Assembly: GCF_000299875.1 (NCBI RefSeq)
Contig: NZ_AMRK01000004.1
Location: 248,001-312,000 of the forward strand
Reading direction: 5' to 3'
Length of the DNA: 64,000 nt
From: Celeribacter baekdonensis B30
GTDB lineage: Bacteria > Pseudomonadota > Alphaproteobacteria > Rhodobacterales > Rhodobacteraceae
In this document: in pieces, positions 25,310 to 34,837 of the stretch
Numbering within the stretch: the stretch's first letter is position 1
How the letters are laid out: each line of letters opens with the position of its first letter
Notes under the pieces: model-generated
What the model saw: the letters and a program-made list of their open reading frames with translations, nothing else
Databases searched by the model: none
What the model was told of the DNA's origin: nothing
Made by a program: the position numbers and the translations under genes

Positions 25310-25579
25310 ATGGCACATAAAAAAGCAGGCGGTTCGTCCCGTAACGGTCGCGACTCAGCTGGCCGCCGTCTCGGCGTCAAACTTTACGGTGGCCAAGAGG
25401 CCATTTCGGGCAACATCATCGTGCGTCAGCGCGGCACCAAATTCTGGCCGGGCGAAGGCGTGGGTCTTGGCAAAGATCACACCATTTTTGCGACCACCGA
25501 TGGCAAAGTGACCTTTCACAAGGGCCTGAAAAAACGCACTTTTGTATCGGTTCTTCCAGTGGCGGAGGCCGCTGAATAA
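25310..25579 (+). CDS. rpmA: 50S ribosomal protein L27
   Basis: The 89-residue protein starts [24 protein letters not shown], the typical basic L27 tail that reaches the peptidyl-transferase centre, and has [27 protein letters not shown] precedes the start. It is co-transcribed with rplU and ends at a strong terminator. Confidence 0.98.
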   Translation: MAHKKAGGSSRNGRDSAGRRLGVKLYGGQEAISGNIIVRQRGTKFWPGEGVGLGKDHTIFATTDGKVTFHKGLKKRTFVSVLPVAEAAE

Positions 25580-25606
25580 GCCGTCCGATACGGGTTTGAA
25601 AAAATC

Positions 25607-25636
25607 AAGGGGATCGGCGCAGCCGGTCCCCTTTTG
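25607..25636 (+). terminator. Terminator of rplU-rpmA
   Basis: AAGGGGATCGGC pairs with GCCGGTCCCCTT around a 3-5 base loop and ends in TTTT. Confidence 0.88.
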
Positions 25637-25839
25637 CATGATGCCGCGCGATTTGGCGGGATCAGCGGCACGGAACGTGATGCCGGGACAGTTTGGCTAA
25701 GGCTACGTTAACATTGCTGTCGTATGTGCTGTGTATCTTGTCGCTTCCCCGAGATGGGGTTTTCGAAGGAACCTTTTCGGGGAGGAAAAGGTGCTTATAT
25801 CGGATTAATAAGAATCCAACTCTTTCAGGAGGAAGAGAG

Positions 25840-26397
25840 ATGAATATGGAGATCGTGAAAAACGCGGTTGAGACGAACACACAGGCAGTGATTGAAACGG
25901 AACGGTTTGTCCTGCGCCCACCGCGCCGCTCGGATGCGGGGCTGTTGTCGATGTATGCGGGCGATGTGCGCGTGGCGCGCAATTCGCGTTCTTTGCCGCA
26001 TCCCCTGCCTCCCGGCGCGACCGAGGCTTTCGTGGCCCGCGCACTCAAACCCGGCACTGAGGAAAAAGTTTGGGTGCTCGATGGCTCCAACCATGAGCTG
26101 TCCGAGGTTTTGGGGGTGATTTCCCTGAAACCGCTCGATCGCGATCAATGCGAAGTGGCCTTTTGGGTCGCGCCCTCGTTTTGGGGCACCGGATTGGCCC
26201 GCATGGCGTTGGGCGCCATGGTGGCGGCCAATCCGTTGGGCTCTAAAACCATGTTTGCCGAGATTTTTCAGGACAACCCAGCCTCGGCTCGGGTCGTGAC
26301 CGCCGCGGGCTTTGAATATATCGGCGATGCGGAAACCTTCTCGGTTGCGCGCAACACCTTGGTCCCGACCTGGACCTATCTGCGCAAACTCGACTGA
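25840..26397 (+). CDS. GNAT N-acetyltransferase (RimJ/RimL type)
   Basis: The 185-residue protein has the GNAT fold: ETERFVLRPPRRSDAG at the start, EVLGVISLKPLDRDQCEVAFWVAPSFWGTGLARMALGAMV (acetyl-CoA region with the WGTGLA turn), then DNPASARVVTAAGFEYIG, the RimJ/RimL C-terminal signature. The ATG has a very strong ribosome site (AGGAGGAAGAG). The substrate, perhaps a ribosomal protein N-terminus or a small amine, cannot be read. A second GNAT gene follows after 37 bases. Confidence 0.88.
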   Translation: MNMEIVKNAVETNTQAVIETERFVLRPPRRSDAGLLSMYAGDVRVARNSRSLPHPLPPGATEAFVARALKPGTEEKVWVLDGSNHELSEVLGVISLKPLDRDQCEVAFWVAPSFWGTGLARMALGAMVAANPLGSKTMFAEIFQDNPASARVVTAAGFEYIGDAETFSVARNTLVPTWTYLRKLD

Positions 26398-26434
26398 CCC
26401 CAAATCGGGGTCGCCCACACCAGGACAGACCCCG

Positions 26435-26986
26435 ATGACCACAGACTCCCAAAGCTTCTCTCTTGAAACAGACCGTTTGATCCTGCGGCCGCTGAGCCAA
26501 GCGGACGCGGCGCCTTTGACGCGGTTATTGAATGATTTTGAGGTGTCGAAATGGCTCAGCCGGATCAGATACCCCTATGGTGTCATCGAGATGCAGTGGT
26601 TCATTGCCCGGCTCAATAGCCCCTATCGCTTTGGGATTGTTCATAAAGACAGCGGTCATATCATGGGGGTGATCGGTATCGCCGAACATCTCGGCTATTG
26701 GCTTGGCCAGCCTTATTGGGGGCATGGCTATATGTCGGAGGCGGCGCAGGCGGTGGTGGATCATTGGTTTGCCCATGATGGTCTGAGCCTTGCCTCCTAC
26801 CACTTTGTTGAGAATGCCAAATCGCGGGCCATTTTGAAAGGGCTGGGGTTTGAGGATACCGAGCCTCTGCAACAGTATAGTATGGCGCGCAGTCAAACCG
26901 TTGCGGCGCAAGCGATGAGTTTGACGCGAGAGGTGTGGACGTCGCGCAAATCCTCTGACACCGCCCCCCATAACAACGCACATTGA
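26435..26986 (+). CDS. GNAT N-acetyltransferase (RimJ/RimL type)
   Basis: The 183-residue protein starts with LETDRLILRPLSQADAAPLTRLLND, then GVIGIAEHLGYWLGQPYWGHGYMSEAAQAVVDHW (acetyl-CoA loop with WGHGYMSEA) and VENAKSRAILKGLGFED. It resembles the preceding GNAT in layout but is not a close copy. It lies 67 bases ahead of obgE and may share its transcript. Confidence 0.88.
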   Translation: MTTDSQSFSLETDRLILRPLSQADAAPLTRLLNDFEVSKWLSRIRYPYGVIEMQWFIARLNSPYRFGIVHKDSGHIMGVIGIAEHLGYWLGQPYWGHGYMSEAAQAVVDHWFAHDGLSLASYHFVENAKSRAILKGLGFEDTEPLQQYSMARSQTVAAQAMSLTREVWTSRKSSDTAPHNNAH

Positions 26987-27053
26987 GTTTGGCGGCGAGC
27001 CGCGATACATCTGCCCAAAGCCCTAGGATCATGGGGCACAGAAGGACAAAGAC

Positions 27054-28103
27054 ATGAAATTTCTCGATCTGGCCAAAGTTTACATTCGATCGGGCTCCGG
27101 CGGGAACGGCTGCGTGTCGTTTCGGCGTGAAAAGTTTATCGAATACGGCGGCCCGAACGGCGGCGACGGTGGGCGCGGCGGCTCTGTGATCATCGAGACG
27201 GTGGACGGGCTCAACACGCTGATTGATTTCCGCTATCAACAGCACTTTTTTGCTCAAAACGGCCAAGGTGGTATGGGCAACAATCGCACCGGCAAGGATG
27301 GCGAGGACATCGTGTTGCGCGTACCGGCGGGTACTGAAATTCTGGACGAAGACGAAGAGACGGTGATCGCCGATCTGACCGAGGTCGGGCAGCGGTTTGT
27401 TTTGGCCAAGGGCGGCAATGGCGGCTGGGGCAACCTGCGGTTCAAAAGCTCGACCAACCAAGCGCCGCGCTCGGCCAATCCGGGTCAGCCGGGGATTGAT
27501 CGCACGATTTGGCTGCGACTGAAACTGATCGCCGATGCCGGGCTTTTGGGTCTGCCCAACGCCGGGAAATCGACGTTTTTGAGTGTGACCTCGAATGCGC
27601 GGCCTAAAATCGCGGACTATCCGTTTACCACGCTGCACCCGAACCTCGGGGTGGTGGGCATTGATGGCGCCGAATTTGTCGTCGCTGATATTCCTGGCTT
27701 GATCGAAGGCGCGTCTGAGGGCCGGGGCCTGGGCGATTTGTTCTTGGGCCACGTCGAACGCTGCGCTGTGTTGTTGCATCTGGTTGATGGCACTGCCGAG
27801 GATGTGGTCAAGGATTATCAGACCATCATCACCGAGATCGAAAACTATTCCGATGTGTTGGGCGACAAGCCGCGGATCACCGTCCTCAACAAGGTCGATA
27901 GCCTGATGGACGAGGAGATCGAGGAAAAACTGGCGGCGCTGCAAGAGGCGTCCGGTGGGCGGGTTTACACCATGTCCGGTGCGACCAAGGCTGGGGTTGA
28001 GACCGTGTTGCGCGCGCTCAAGGCCGAGATTTCGATGGACCGTCTGCGGACCAAACAGGCCGAGGCATCGGACGAAGAGGAAGACCAGAATTGGCAACCC
28101 TAA
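27054..28103 (+). CDS. obgE: Obg/CgtA GTPase
   Basis: The 349-residue GTPase acts in 50S ribosome assembly and stress control. The Gly-rich Obg domain (residues 1-158) has [28 protein letters not shown] and [20 protein letters not shown]. The GTPase domain has G1 GLPNAGKS near residue 166, switch [14 protein letters not shown]3 [10 protein letters not shown] and G4 NKVD. The optional C-terminal domain is absent; the tail is acidic (EASDEEEDQ). Its stop overlaps the proB start. Confidence 0.98.
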   Translation: MKFLDLAKVYIRSGSGGNGCVSFRREKFIEYGGPNGGDGGRGGSVIIETVDGLNTLIDFRYQQHFFAQNGQGGMGNNRTGKDGEDIVLRVPAGTEILDEDEETVIADLTEVGQRFVLAKGGNGGWGNLRFKSSTNQAPRSANPGQPGIDRTIWLRLKLIADAGLLGLPNAGKSTFLSVTSNARPKIADYPFTTLHPNLGVVGIDGAEFVVADIPGLIEGASEGRGLGDLFLGHVERCAVLLHLVDGTAEDVVKDYQTIITEIENYSDVLGDKPRITVLNKVDSLMDEEIEEKLAALQEASGGRVYTMSGATKAGVETVLRALKAEISMDRLRTKQAEASDEEEDQNWQP

Positions 28104-29191
28104 GCGGCGCAAAACGTGTTGTGATCAAAATCGGCTCGGCGCTCTTGGTCGAGCGCGGGGAATTGCGCGCGGACTGGCTCAAGGGCCTGGCCGAAGACGT
28201 GGCGATGCTCAAAGCGCGCGGTGCGGCGGTGATTTTGGTCTCGTCGGGCTCCATTGCGCTGGGGCGGGGGATTTTGCACCTGCCCGCGGGCGAATTGCCG
28301 CTTGAGCACTCACAAGCAGCGGCCTCTGTCGGGCAAATCCGTCTGGCGCGGGCCTATCAAGAGGTGTTGGAGCCGCTCGGCATTACCACATCGCAGATTC
28401 TATTGACGCTGGAAGACAGCGCCGATCGTCGCCGGTATCTTAATTCGCGCGCCACTTTGGACGCGCTGTTGGGCCTTGGCGCGGTGCCGATCGTCAATGA
28501 AAACGACACGGTGGCCACCGATGAAATCCGTTATGGCGACAACGACCGTCTGGCGGCGCAAATTGCGGTCACGGTCGGCGCGGATCGCTTGGTGTTGCTC
28601 TCCGATATTGACGGGCTTTACACCGCAAACCCAAATATCGACGCCTCCGCTCGCCATATCGCCACTGTCGAACACATCACGCCAGAAATTGAATCCATGG
28701 CTGGTGATCCGGTGTCTGGTCTGTCCAAGGGCGGGATGAAAACCAAAATCATGGCTGCCAAAACCGCCATTGCCGGTGGCTGCACCATGGCAATCACCGA
28801 AGGGTTTAAAGACCGGCCGATTCAGGCACTTGAGGCGGGGGCGCGGGCCACATGGTTTATCGCGCATGAAGATCCGGAACGTGCCCGCAAACGCTGGATC
28901 GGCGCGATGAAGCCGAAAGGTGAAATCATCATTGATGCGGGGGCGGCACGAGCGCTCGCGCATGGAAATTCCCTGTTGCCCGTCGGCGTCTCGGAGGTTG
29001 TTGGCCATTTTGGCCGCGGCGAACCAGTGGTGGTCCTTGGACCCAATGGCGCGCGCATTGGGTTGGGCCTGTCCCGCTATACCTCAGAGGAATCCGAGGC
29101 GATCAAAGGCGCGCATTCCGAAGACATACAGGCGATCCTCGGCTATTCCGGTCGGGCCGCTTTGATCCACAGAGATGATTTGGTGCTATGA
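28091..29191 (+). CDS. proB: Glutamate 5-kinase
   Basis: The 366-residue enzyme phosphorylates glutamate in the first step of proline synthesis. It has the amino-acid-kinase start [68 protein letters not shown], and a C-terminal PUA domain from about residue 280 ([24 protein letters not shown]). The start is TTG at 28091, inside the end of obgE (13-base overlap), so translation is coupled. proA overlaps its stop. Confidence 0.96.
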   Translation: MATLSGAKRVVIKIGSALLVERGELRADWLKGLAEDVAMLKARGAAVILVSSGSIALGRGILHLPAGELPLEHSQAAASVGQIRLARAYQEVLEPLGITTSQILLTLEDSADRRRYLNSRATLDALLGLGAVPIVNENDTVATDEIRYGDNDRLAAQIAVTVGADRLVLLSDIDGLYTANPNIDASARHIATVEHITPEIESMAGDPVSGLSKGGMKTKIMAAKTAIAGGCTMAITEGFKDRPIQALEAGARATWFIAHEDPERARKRWIGAMKPKGEIIIDAGAARALAHGNSLLPVGVSEVVGHFGRGEPVVVLGPNGARIGLGLSRYTSEESEAIKGAHSEDIQAILGYSGRAALIHRDDLVL

Positions 29192-30453
29192 CAGAGTTAG
29201 ACGTAAAGACGATGATGCAGGATTTGGGCGCGCGCGCGAAAGCCGCGAGTGCCAAGCTGGCCGTGGCCACATCCGCGCAAAAACAGGCCGCATTGAACGC
29301 GGCCGCCGATGCCATTTGGGCGCGACGGGCGGAGATCATTGCGGCGAATGAAAAAGACATGGCCTTTGGCCGCGAAAAGGGTCTGACCGACGCGATGATG
29401 GACCGGCTGATGCTGGACGAGACGCGTATTCAGGGCATGGTGGAGGGCTTGAGCGCGGTTGCGGGTCAAAAAGATCCGGTTGGCGATGTGATGGCCGAAT
29501 GGGACCAGCCCACCGGCCTGCATATCAAACGGGTGCGCACGCCTTTGGGCGTCATTGGCGTGATCTATGAGAGCCGCCCGAATGTGACCGCGGATGCCGG
29601 GGCTTTGTGCCTTAAGGCGGGCAATGCGGTGATCCTGCGCGGTGGTTCGGAGAGTTTCCACAGCTCCGGCGCGATCCACGCCTGTTTGGTCGATGGGCTC
29701 AAGGCCGCGGGCCTGCCCGAAGATGCGATCCAGCGTGTGCCGACGCGGGACCGGGCAGCGGTCAGCGAGATGTTGACCATGACCGATTATATCGACGTGA
29801 TCGTGCCGCGTGGTGGCAAGGGCTTGGTTGGGCTGGTGCAACGCGAGGCGCGGGTGCCGGTGTTTGCCCATCTTGAAGGCATCGTGCATATCTTTATCGA
29901 CGCCTCCGCTGATCCGGTCAAAGCGATGAATGTGGTGATCAACGCCAAAACCCGGCGCACCGGGATTTGCGGCTCGGTGGAATGCCTGTTGATTGACCGT
30001 CAAGTGGCCGACAGCTTGGGCGCGGATGTGATTGCGGCACTGATCGGCAAAGGCGTTGAGGTGCGTGGAGACGCGGCGGTTCAGGCGATGAACAGCGCGG
30101 TGATCCCGGCGACCGAAGACGATTGGGGCCACGAATATCTCGACAGCATTGTCGCCGCCAAAGTGGTGGACGGGATCGACGGCGCGATTGATCACATTCA
30201 CCAGTATTCGTCGAACCACACCGATTGCATCCTGTCCGAGACGCCTGAACATGTGGCGCGGTTCTTTGCCGAGATCGACAGTGCGATCCTGATGCACAAC
30301 AGCTCGACCCAATTTGCCGATGGCGGCGAATTTGGCATGGGCGCCGAGATTGGCATCGCCACGGGCAAAATGCATGCGCGTGGGCCGGTGGGGGCCGAGC
30401 AATTGACCTCGTTCAAATATCTGGTGACCTCTGAAGGGTCTGTGCGGGCGTAA
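29188..30453 (+). CDS. proA: Glutamate-5-semialdehyde dehydrogenase (gamma-glutamyl phosphate reductase)
   Basis: The 421-residue enzyme reduces glutamyl 5-phosphate to the semialdehyde. It has [43 protein letters not shown], the catalytic cysteine in [13 protein letters not shown] near residue 261, and the end [20 protein letters not shown]. The start overlaps the proB stop (ATGA). A strong terminator follows. Confidence 0.98.
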   Translation: MTELDVKTMMQDLGARAKAASAKLAVATSAQKQAALNAAADAIWARRAEIIAANEKDMAFGREKGLTDAMMDRLMLDETRIQGMVEGLSAVAGQKDPVGDVMAEWDQPTGLHIKRVRTPLGVIGVIYESRPNVTADAGALCLKAGNAVILRGGSESFHSSGAIHACLVDGLKAAGLPEDAIQRVPTRDRAAVSEMLTMTDYIDVIVPRGGKGLVGLVQREARVPVFAHLEGIVHIFIDASADPVKAMNVVINAKTRRTGICGSVECLLIDRQVADSLGADVIAALIGKGVEVRGDAAVQAMNSAVIPATEDDWGHEYLDSIVAAKVVDGIDGAIDHIHQYSSNHTDCILSETPEHVARFFAEIDSAILMHNSSTQFADGGEFGMGAEIGIATGKMHARGPVGAEQLTSFKYLVTSEGSVRA

Positions 30454-30484
30454 CCGCGCGGATATTTGAGTGTTTTATCACGGT

Positions 30485-30519
30485 AAAAACGCGCGGAGGG
30501 GAGCCTTTCGCGCGTTTTT
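30485..30519 (+). terminator. Terminator of obgE-proB-proA
   Basis: A perfect 11-bp stem, AAAAACGCGCG (30485-30495) with CGCGCGTTTTT (30509-30519), ends in a T-run; the 5' A-run would let it work on the other strand too. Confidence 0.9.
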
Positions 30520-30540
30520 CGTTGAGGAGCCGGGAAGACA

Positions 30541-30576
30541 AAAGGAAGGCGCGGGTCAGAGGGGGCCCGCGCCTTC
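30541..30576 (-). terminator. Terminator of chpT
   Basis: A perfect 11-bp stem (30545-30555 with 30566-30576) is followed on the minus strand by TTCCTTTTGT, 44 bases past the chpT stop. Confidence 0.78.
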
Positions 30577-30619
30577 AAGGTGCCACCCCGAGGATCACAT
30601 GGGGCGGCTGGGAGTGTGG

Positions 30620-31219
30620 TTAGGCGTTTAGGGTGATCACCCCATCGCCGGAAGAATGGGTGATGCGGCGACCAAGAGCGGCGGCCTGCATCGGGGCCAA
30701 AAGGAATTGCACATCGGAGGGTTTTAGCCCCTCGGCCTTGGACAGCGCGCCCAGGCGGGCCCAAAGGTCGGGTGCGGGTTCAAGCCGATCTGCGCGGGCG
30801 CGCACGCTCCATTGTCCACCGGAGCAGGACAGGCGGATTTCGCCGCCACGGGGCAGGGCGGTTTCCAGGCACATCATCATCAGACAGGCGAGTTTGACCT
30901 CCTCGCGCGGCATGTCCTCAGACGCGTCCCAATGATAGGTGAGGCGTGTGGTTGAAATGCCTTTGAGAATGGTGACCATTTCGGCGCGCGAGGACATTTG
31001 GCCGGCGGAGGCCACGCCAAAGGCCACGCGAAAGAATTTCACCCGAGCATTTGCATTTTCCACACTTTCAGAGATAAGGCTGAGTTCAGGGCCTGCACCG
31101 ACGCCCGACATGTTCAAAAGTTCCACGCCATTTGAGATCGCGCCCACCGGGCTGATCATATCGTGACAAATGCGGGAACCGATCATGGCGGCAATGTCGC
31201 GGGCGAGGTCTTGGGTCAT
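30620..31219 (-). CDS. chpT: Histidine phosphotransferase ChpT
   Basis: The 199-residue protein is the phosphotransfer hub between the hybrid kinase CckA and the regulators CtrA and CpdR. The phospho-accepting site is in RICHDMISPVGAISNGVELL, His19, followed by the DHp-like helical pair; the C-terminal half is a degenerate HATPase-like fold without ATP-binding motifs (EVKLACLMMMCLETALPRGGEI). Length and layout match ChpT of Rhodobacteraceae, where this relay controls motility, gene-transfer agents and cell cycle. Confidence 0.92.
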   Translation of the reverse strand: MTQDLARDIAAMIGSRICHDMISPVGAISNGVELLNMSGVGAGPELSLISESVENANARVKFFRVAFGVASAGQMSSRAEMVTILKGISTTRLTYHWDASEDMPREEVKLACLMMMCLETALPRGGEIRLSCSGGQWSVRARADRLEPAPDLWARLGALSKAEGLKPSDVQFLLAPMQAAALGRRITHSSGDGVITLNA

Positions 31220-31262
31220 GTTTTATCCTTTAGGGGCAGTCTGTGCGAGGAGCGCGTCAGCA

Positions 31263-31442
31263 ATGGAAGATCTCAATGCGATGTTGGAACCGGGTCAAAT
31301 GGTGCGCCACCCGGTGCAAACGGACTGGGGCATCGGTCAGGTGCAATCGAACATCGGTGGCAAGGTCACCGTCATGTTTCAACATGCGGGTAAGGTTGTG
31401 ATCGACAGCCGACATGTGGCGCTTTTCCCTGTCTACGGGTGA
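31263..31442 (+). CDS. DUF3553 small protein
   Basis: The 59-residue protein matches the DUF3553 pattern: LEPGQMVRHPVQTDWGIGQVQSNIGGKVTVMFQHAGKVVID. This is a small KOW/SH3-like beta-barrel related to domains found in UvrD/PcrA-type helicases. It is divergent from chpT with a short shared promoter region. Role unknown; nucleic-acid or protein contact is an inference from the fold. Confidence 0.85.
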   Translation: MEDLNAMLEPGQMVRHPVQTDWGIGQVQSNIGGKVTVMFQHAGKVVIDSRHVALFPVYG

Positions 31443-31617
31443 TAAGATGCGATTTGCCCGTCTTTATTTGACGGCTTGTTCCCGCTATGGTCGCTGAGAC
31501 TTGAGGTTTAATCAACCTTAGAGAGAGTGATTTTTCGCCTGTTTCGCTCGTCTGTTGCATTGAAACCAACAAAACCCTAAAACCCGTCCACCGATGAGAG
31601 CAGGATCACCCCCCCGT

Positions 31618-32397
31618 ATGAGCGCCCAAAAGCCGCGATTTCAATTGAGATTTGCCCGAAATGAGGCGGATCTACGCGCAGCGCAACGCCTGCGCTATCG
31701 CGTATTTGTCGAAGAGCTTGGTTCAAACGGGCCGATGGTGGACCATGTGGCCATGCTTGAGGCCGACCGGTTTGATCCCGATTATGACCACTTGATGTTG
31801 ATCGACGTGACCCGTTCTGACGATCCGTTGGAGCAATGCGTGGCGGTGTATCGGCTTTTGTCCGGGGAAAAGGCGGCGCTTTTGGGTCGGTTTTACTCCG
31901 AAGACGAATATGATCTGTCCCCGTTGAAAGTCACGGGAAAGCGGCTTTTGGAACTGGGGCGCTCCTGCGTGGCCAAGGAGTATCGCGGCGGCACGGCGCT
32001 GTTTCACATGTGGGCCGGCTTGGCGAAATATGTGATCGAAGAAGGGTTTGATGTGCTGTTTGGCACGGCCTCTTTCTTTGATGCCGATGTGGCGCGCCAT
32101 GCCGAATCTCTGTCTCTGTTGCATCACCGCCATCTGGCCCCGTCTGAGTTGCGCGCGCGCACGGTGGACGCCCATTTTCAGACGATGGATTTGGTGCCCG
32201 AAGATCAGATCGACCGCAAACGCGCGATGTTGGCGATCCCGCCGCTGATCAAAGCCTATCTGCGCATGGGCGGCAAAGTCGGCGAGGGCGCCTATGTCGA
32301 TCTGGCCTTTGACACGGTGGATGTGTTGTTGATCCTGGATGTCGCCGAAATTTCACCACGCCAACGCGAGATGTACACCAAGGGCCTCAGCGGGTGA
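31618..32397 (+). CDS. olsB: Ornithine N-acyltransferase OlsB
   Basis: The 259-residue acyltransferase transfers a 3-hydroxyacyl group from acyl carrier protein to ornithine, giving lyso-ornithine lipid. Landmarks are RFARNEADLRAAQRLRYRVFVEELG, RFDPDYDHLMLID, KRLLELGRSCVAKEYRGG and GVHP-like segment VLFGTASFFDAD, typical for the PlsC-independent autoinducer-synthase-like OlsB family. An ATG at 31594 would add eight residues. olsA overlaps its stop (GTGA). Confidence 0.93.
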   Translation: MSAQKPRFQLRFARNEADLRAAQRLRYRVFVEELGSNGPMVDHVAMLEADRFDPDYDHLMLIDVTRSDDPLEQCVAVYRLLSGEKAALLGRFYSEDEYDLSPLKVTGKRLLELGRSCVAKEYRGGTALFHMWAGLAKYVIEEGFDVLFGTASFFDADVARHAESLSLLHHRHLAPSELRARTVDAHFQTMDLVPEDQIDRKRAMLAIPPLIKAYLRMGGKVGEGAYVDLAFDTVDVLLILDVAEISPRQREMYTKGLSG

Positions 32398-33239
32398 GTG
32401 CGCCACTTTGGGATAGCCGCATTCCGCCGTCCAAGCCTGCGACCGTTCAGGGCGGAACGTGGCGGATGGTGCGCCGTGGCGCGCCGGTGATTGGCCTGAT
32501 CACGATCTGTATGGTCCTGATGCTGGCCACACGCGGCGTGGAGCGCCTGATCAAGGGCAAACGCCGCCCGTGGTCCTCGCAATTCCCCCGTTTCGTGTCA
32601 CGCACGGCGCTGCGCCTGATGGGCCTCTCTTTGACGGTGCGCGGCACGCCGATGCGCCACCATGGCGCTGTGGTTGCCAATCATTCCACTTGGCTTGATA
32701 TTTTCGTGCTCAACGCGGTGCAGCGGATTTTCTTTGTCTCCAAGGCAGAAGTGGCCAATTGGCCCGGCATCGGCACCATGGCCAAGGCCACGGGCACGGT
32801 GTTTATCAACCGCGACCGCACAGAGGCGGCGCTGCAAAAACAGATCTTCGAAGAGCGGCTGCATATGGGGCATAAGCTTCTGTTTTTCCCCGAGGGCACG
32901 TCGAGCGACAGCCTGCGGGTCTTGCCGTTCAAGCCGACGCTGTTTGCGGCGTTTTTTACGCCTGAACTGCGTGATGAGGTTTGGATTCAGCCCGTCACCG
33001 CCCGCTATATTGCGCCCGAGGGCCAAGATGTGCGGTTTTATGGCTGGTGGGGCGATATGGAATTTGGCCCCTCACTGGTGCAGGTGCTCAAAGCCTCGCC
33101 ACAAGGCCGGGTCGAGGTCATGTTCCACGCGCCGATTGCGGTCAAAGACGTGAAAGACCGCAAAGAGATGGCGCGCCTGTGCGAAGAGGCGGTGCGTTCG
33201 GGGCTACCGCCTGTTCCTGAGGCCTATTTAGGCGCTTAG
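32394..33239 (+). CDS. olsA: Lyso-ornithine lipid O-acyltransferase OlsA
   Basis: The 281-residue membrane-bound PlsC-family enzyme adds the second acyl chain to lyso-ornithine lipid. It has one N-terminal membrane helix (APVIGLITICMVLMLAT), the acyltransferase HX4D block NHSTWLD, the second block FPEGTSSD and FKPTLF. The start is GTG overlapping the olsB stop. Its last 12 bases overlap the 3' end of the convergent ThiE-like gene. Confidence 0.93.
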   Translation: MSAPLWDSRIPPSKPATVQGGTWRMVRRGAPVIGLITICMVLMLATRGVERLIKGKRRPWSSQFPRFVSRTALRLMGLSLTVRGTPMRHHGAVVANHSTWLDIFVLNAVQRIFFVSKAEVANWPGIGTMAKATGTVFINRDRTEAALQKQIFEERLHMGHKLLFFPEGTSSDSLRVLPFKPTLFAAFFTPELRDEVWIQPVTARYIAPEGQDVRFYGWWGDMEFGPSLVQVLKASPQGRVEVMFHAPIAVKDVKDRKEMARLCEEAVRSGLPPVPEAYLGA

Positions 33240-33869
33240 GCCGTCGTCCATCGCCGCGATGAAGGCCCCCAAGCTCTTGATCGGGTCTTCGGTGTTCCAA
33301 ATCTCTTCGCCAATGGCAAAGAAATCGGTGATTTTGGCAAACTCCTTGACGATCTCAACCGTCAATGCGCCTTCGGCCACCACCGGCACTTCGACCACTT
33401 CGGACCACCACTGAAACGTGTCTTTTTCGGCCTGTGTCCCGTCGCCCAGATCGGTGTCACCAACCGGACCAAAGGCGATGTAATCCGCGCCGCTTTCGCC
33501 CGCGTTCAAACCGTCATGGCGCGAGGCACCACAGAAGGCCCCGACAATGGCTTCATCGCCCAACAGCTTGCGGACCTTGCGCACGGAACGCGATCCGTCG
33601 GTCAAATGCACGCCGTCCAACCCGTGACGTTCGGCCAAGGCGACATGCGCCTCAATCACGATCGCCACATCGCGGGCATGACAGACTTCGCGACAGGCAT
33701 CCGCAGCCCGGCCCAACACATCCTCGTCCTTGGACGCCAAAGCCAAACGCACACAGGCCACCGCATGGGTATCCAACACCGCGGCCAAACGCGCCGGGAA
33801 GGTGTCGAGATCAAAGGCGGGCGGGGTCAACAGGTAGATTTGCGGGCGCTCTTGGACGGGGTCGGACAT
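33228..33869 (-). CDS. ThiE-like thiamine-phosphate synthase family protein
   Basis: The 213-residue TIM-barrel protein resembles thiamine-phosphate synthase: IYLLTPP at the start, CVRLALASKDE, LAERHGLDGVHLTDGSRSVRKVRKLLGDEAIVGAFCGASRHDGLNAGESGADYIAFGPVGDT. The DGVHL and ADYIAFGPV motifs are kept. The usual ThiE phosphate and Thr/Lys positions look altered (FGPVGDTDL instead of GPVFPTKTK), so its enzymatic role is uncertain. It is not beside other thiamine genes. The start at 33869 (MSDPVQ) follows family length. Confidence 0.8.
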   Translation of the reverse strand: MSDPVQERPQIYLLTPPAFDLDTFPARLAAVLDTHAVACVRLALASKDEDVLGRAADACREVCHARDVAIVIEAHVALAERHGLDGVHLTDGSRSVRKVRKLLGDEAIVGAFCGASRHDGLNAGESGADYIAFGPVGDTDLGDGTQAEKDTFQWWSEVVEVPVVAEGALTVEIVKEFAKITDFFAIGEEIWNTEDPIKSLGAFIAAMDDGLSA

Positions 33870-33986
33870 ATTGGTCTCCGAAAATGGGTTTCGCCTCCTA
33901 TAGCGCAAGCTTTGCGCGGGCGGAAGTCTTGCGAGCGGGGGCAAATGCGCTTATCACGCGCCAAATCCAAGATTTAGAGGTCCTCC

Positions 33987-34763
33987 ATGTCAGATGCACC
34001 CATGTCAGATGCGCCGCAAGCCGCACAAAGCGGGCCGACCCCCGCCTTTGTCCTTGTGCGTCCGCAGATGGGCGAAAACATTGGGGCGGCGGCGCGGGCG
34101 ATGTGGAATTTCGGGTTGGACCGGATGCGCATCGTCGCTCCGCGCGATGGCTGGCCTAACCCCAATGCCGTCGCCATGGCCTCGGGCGCGGGGCGGCTTT
34201 TGGATGAGGCGGAGCTGTTTGGCACGGTGCGTGAGGCGCTGGCCGATTGCGATTATGTCTTTGCCACCACGGCGCGGATGCGCGGCATCACCAAACCGGT
34301 GATGACCCCCGAACGCGCCATGGAACACGCCCGCGCCATCACCGCATCCGGCGGTAAGGTTGGCGTGATGTTTGGGCCGGAGCGCGCGGGTTTGGAAAAT
34401 GAGGACGTGGTGGAGGCCAATGCCATCATCACCGTGCCGGTGAACCCGGATTTTCCCTCGATCAACCTCGCACAGGCGGTGTTGCTCAACGCCTATGAAT
34501 GGGGCCGCCAAACCACCGAGGTCGCCCCCGAAGTGGTCGATTTGGCCAAAACGGTCTGGGCGGGCCATCTTGAGGTTGAAAAACTCGGGGATCACTATGA
34601 GGAGATTCTTGAGACCTCCGGGTTCTTTTTTCCCGAAGACAAAGCCCACAGCATGAAACTCAACCTGCGCAACCTGTGGTCGCGGATGCCGATGACGCGT
34701 GCCGATGTGCAGATGTTGCACGGGGTGATGCGGCAAATGAAACGGTGGAAAGAGCGCGGGTAA
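33987..34763 (+). CDS. trmJ: SpoU-family tRNA/rRNA methyltransferase (TrmJ-like)
   Basis: The 258-residue SPOUT methyltransferase has PAFVLVRPQMGENIGAAARAMWNFGL for motif 1, GKVGVMFGPERAGLENEDV for motif 2 and VPVNPDFPSINLAQAVLLNAYEW for motif 3 of the trefoil knot, the TrmJ pattern (2'-O-methylation at tRNA position 32). The N-terminus has a perfect repeat of MSDAP that duplicates the start codon 15 bases on (34002); AGAGG lies 6 bases before the first ATG, which was chosen. Confidence 0.9.
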   Translation: MSDAPMSDAPQAAQSGPTPAFVLVRPQMGENIGAAARAMWNFGLDRMRIVAPRDGWPNPNAVAMASGAGRLLDEAELFGTVREALADCDYVFATTARMRGITKPVMTPERAMEHARAITASGGKVGVMFGPERAGLENEDVVEANAIITVPVNPDFPSINLAQAVLLNAYEWGRQTTEVAPEVVDLAKTVWAGHLEVEKLGDHYEEILETSGFFFPEDKAHSMKLNLRNLWSRMPMTRADVQMLHGVMRQMKRWKERG

Positions 34764-34784
34764 ACAGCAAAGAACGCCCAACGA

Positions 34785-34811
34785 AGAGGCCCCCAAATTG
34801 GGGGCCTTTGG
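34785..34811. terminator. Bidirectional terminator between trmJ and the SH3 protein
   Basis: AGGCCCCCAA pairs with TTGGGGGCCT almost without a loop and is followed by TTTGG; it lies between two convergent genes. Confidence 0.78.
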
Positions 34812-34837
34812 TGTTCTTAGGTGCTCTTCGGGCGGGT

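Noticed and set aside
33228-33900. TPP riboswitch in front of the ThiE-like gene
   Set aside because: The upstream region is short and lacks the CTGAGA and ACCTGATCTGG-like boxes expected of a thiamine riboswitch.
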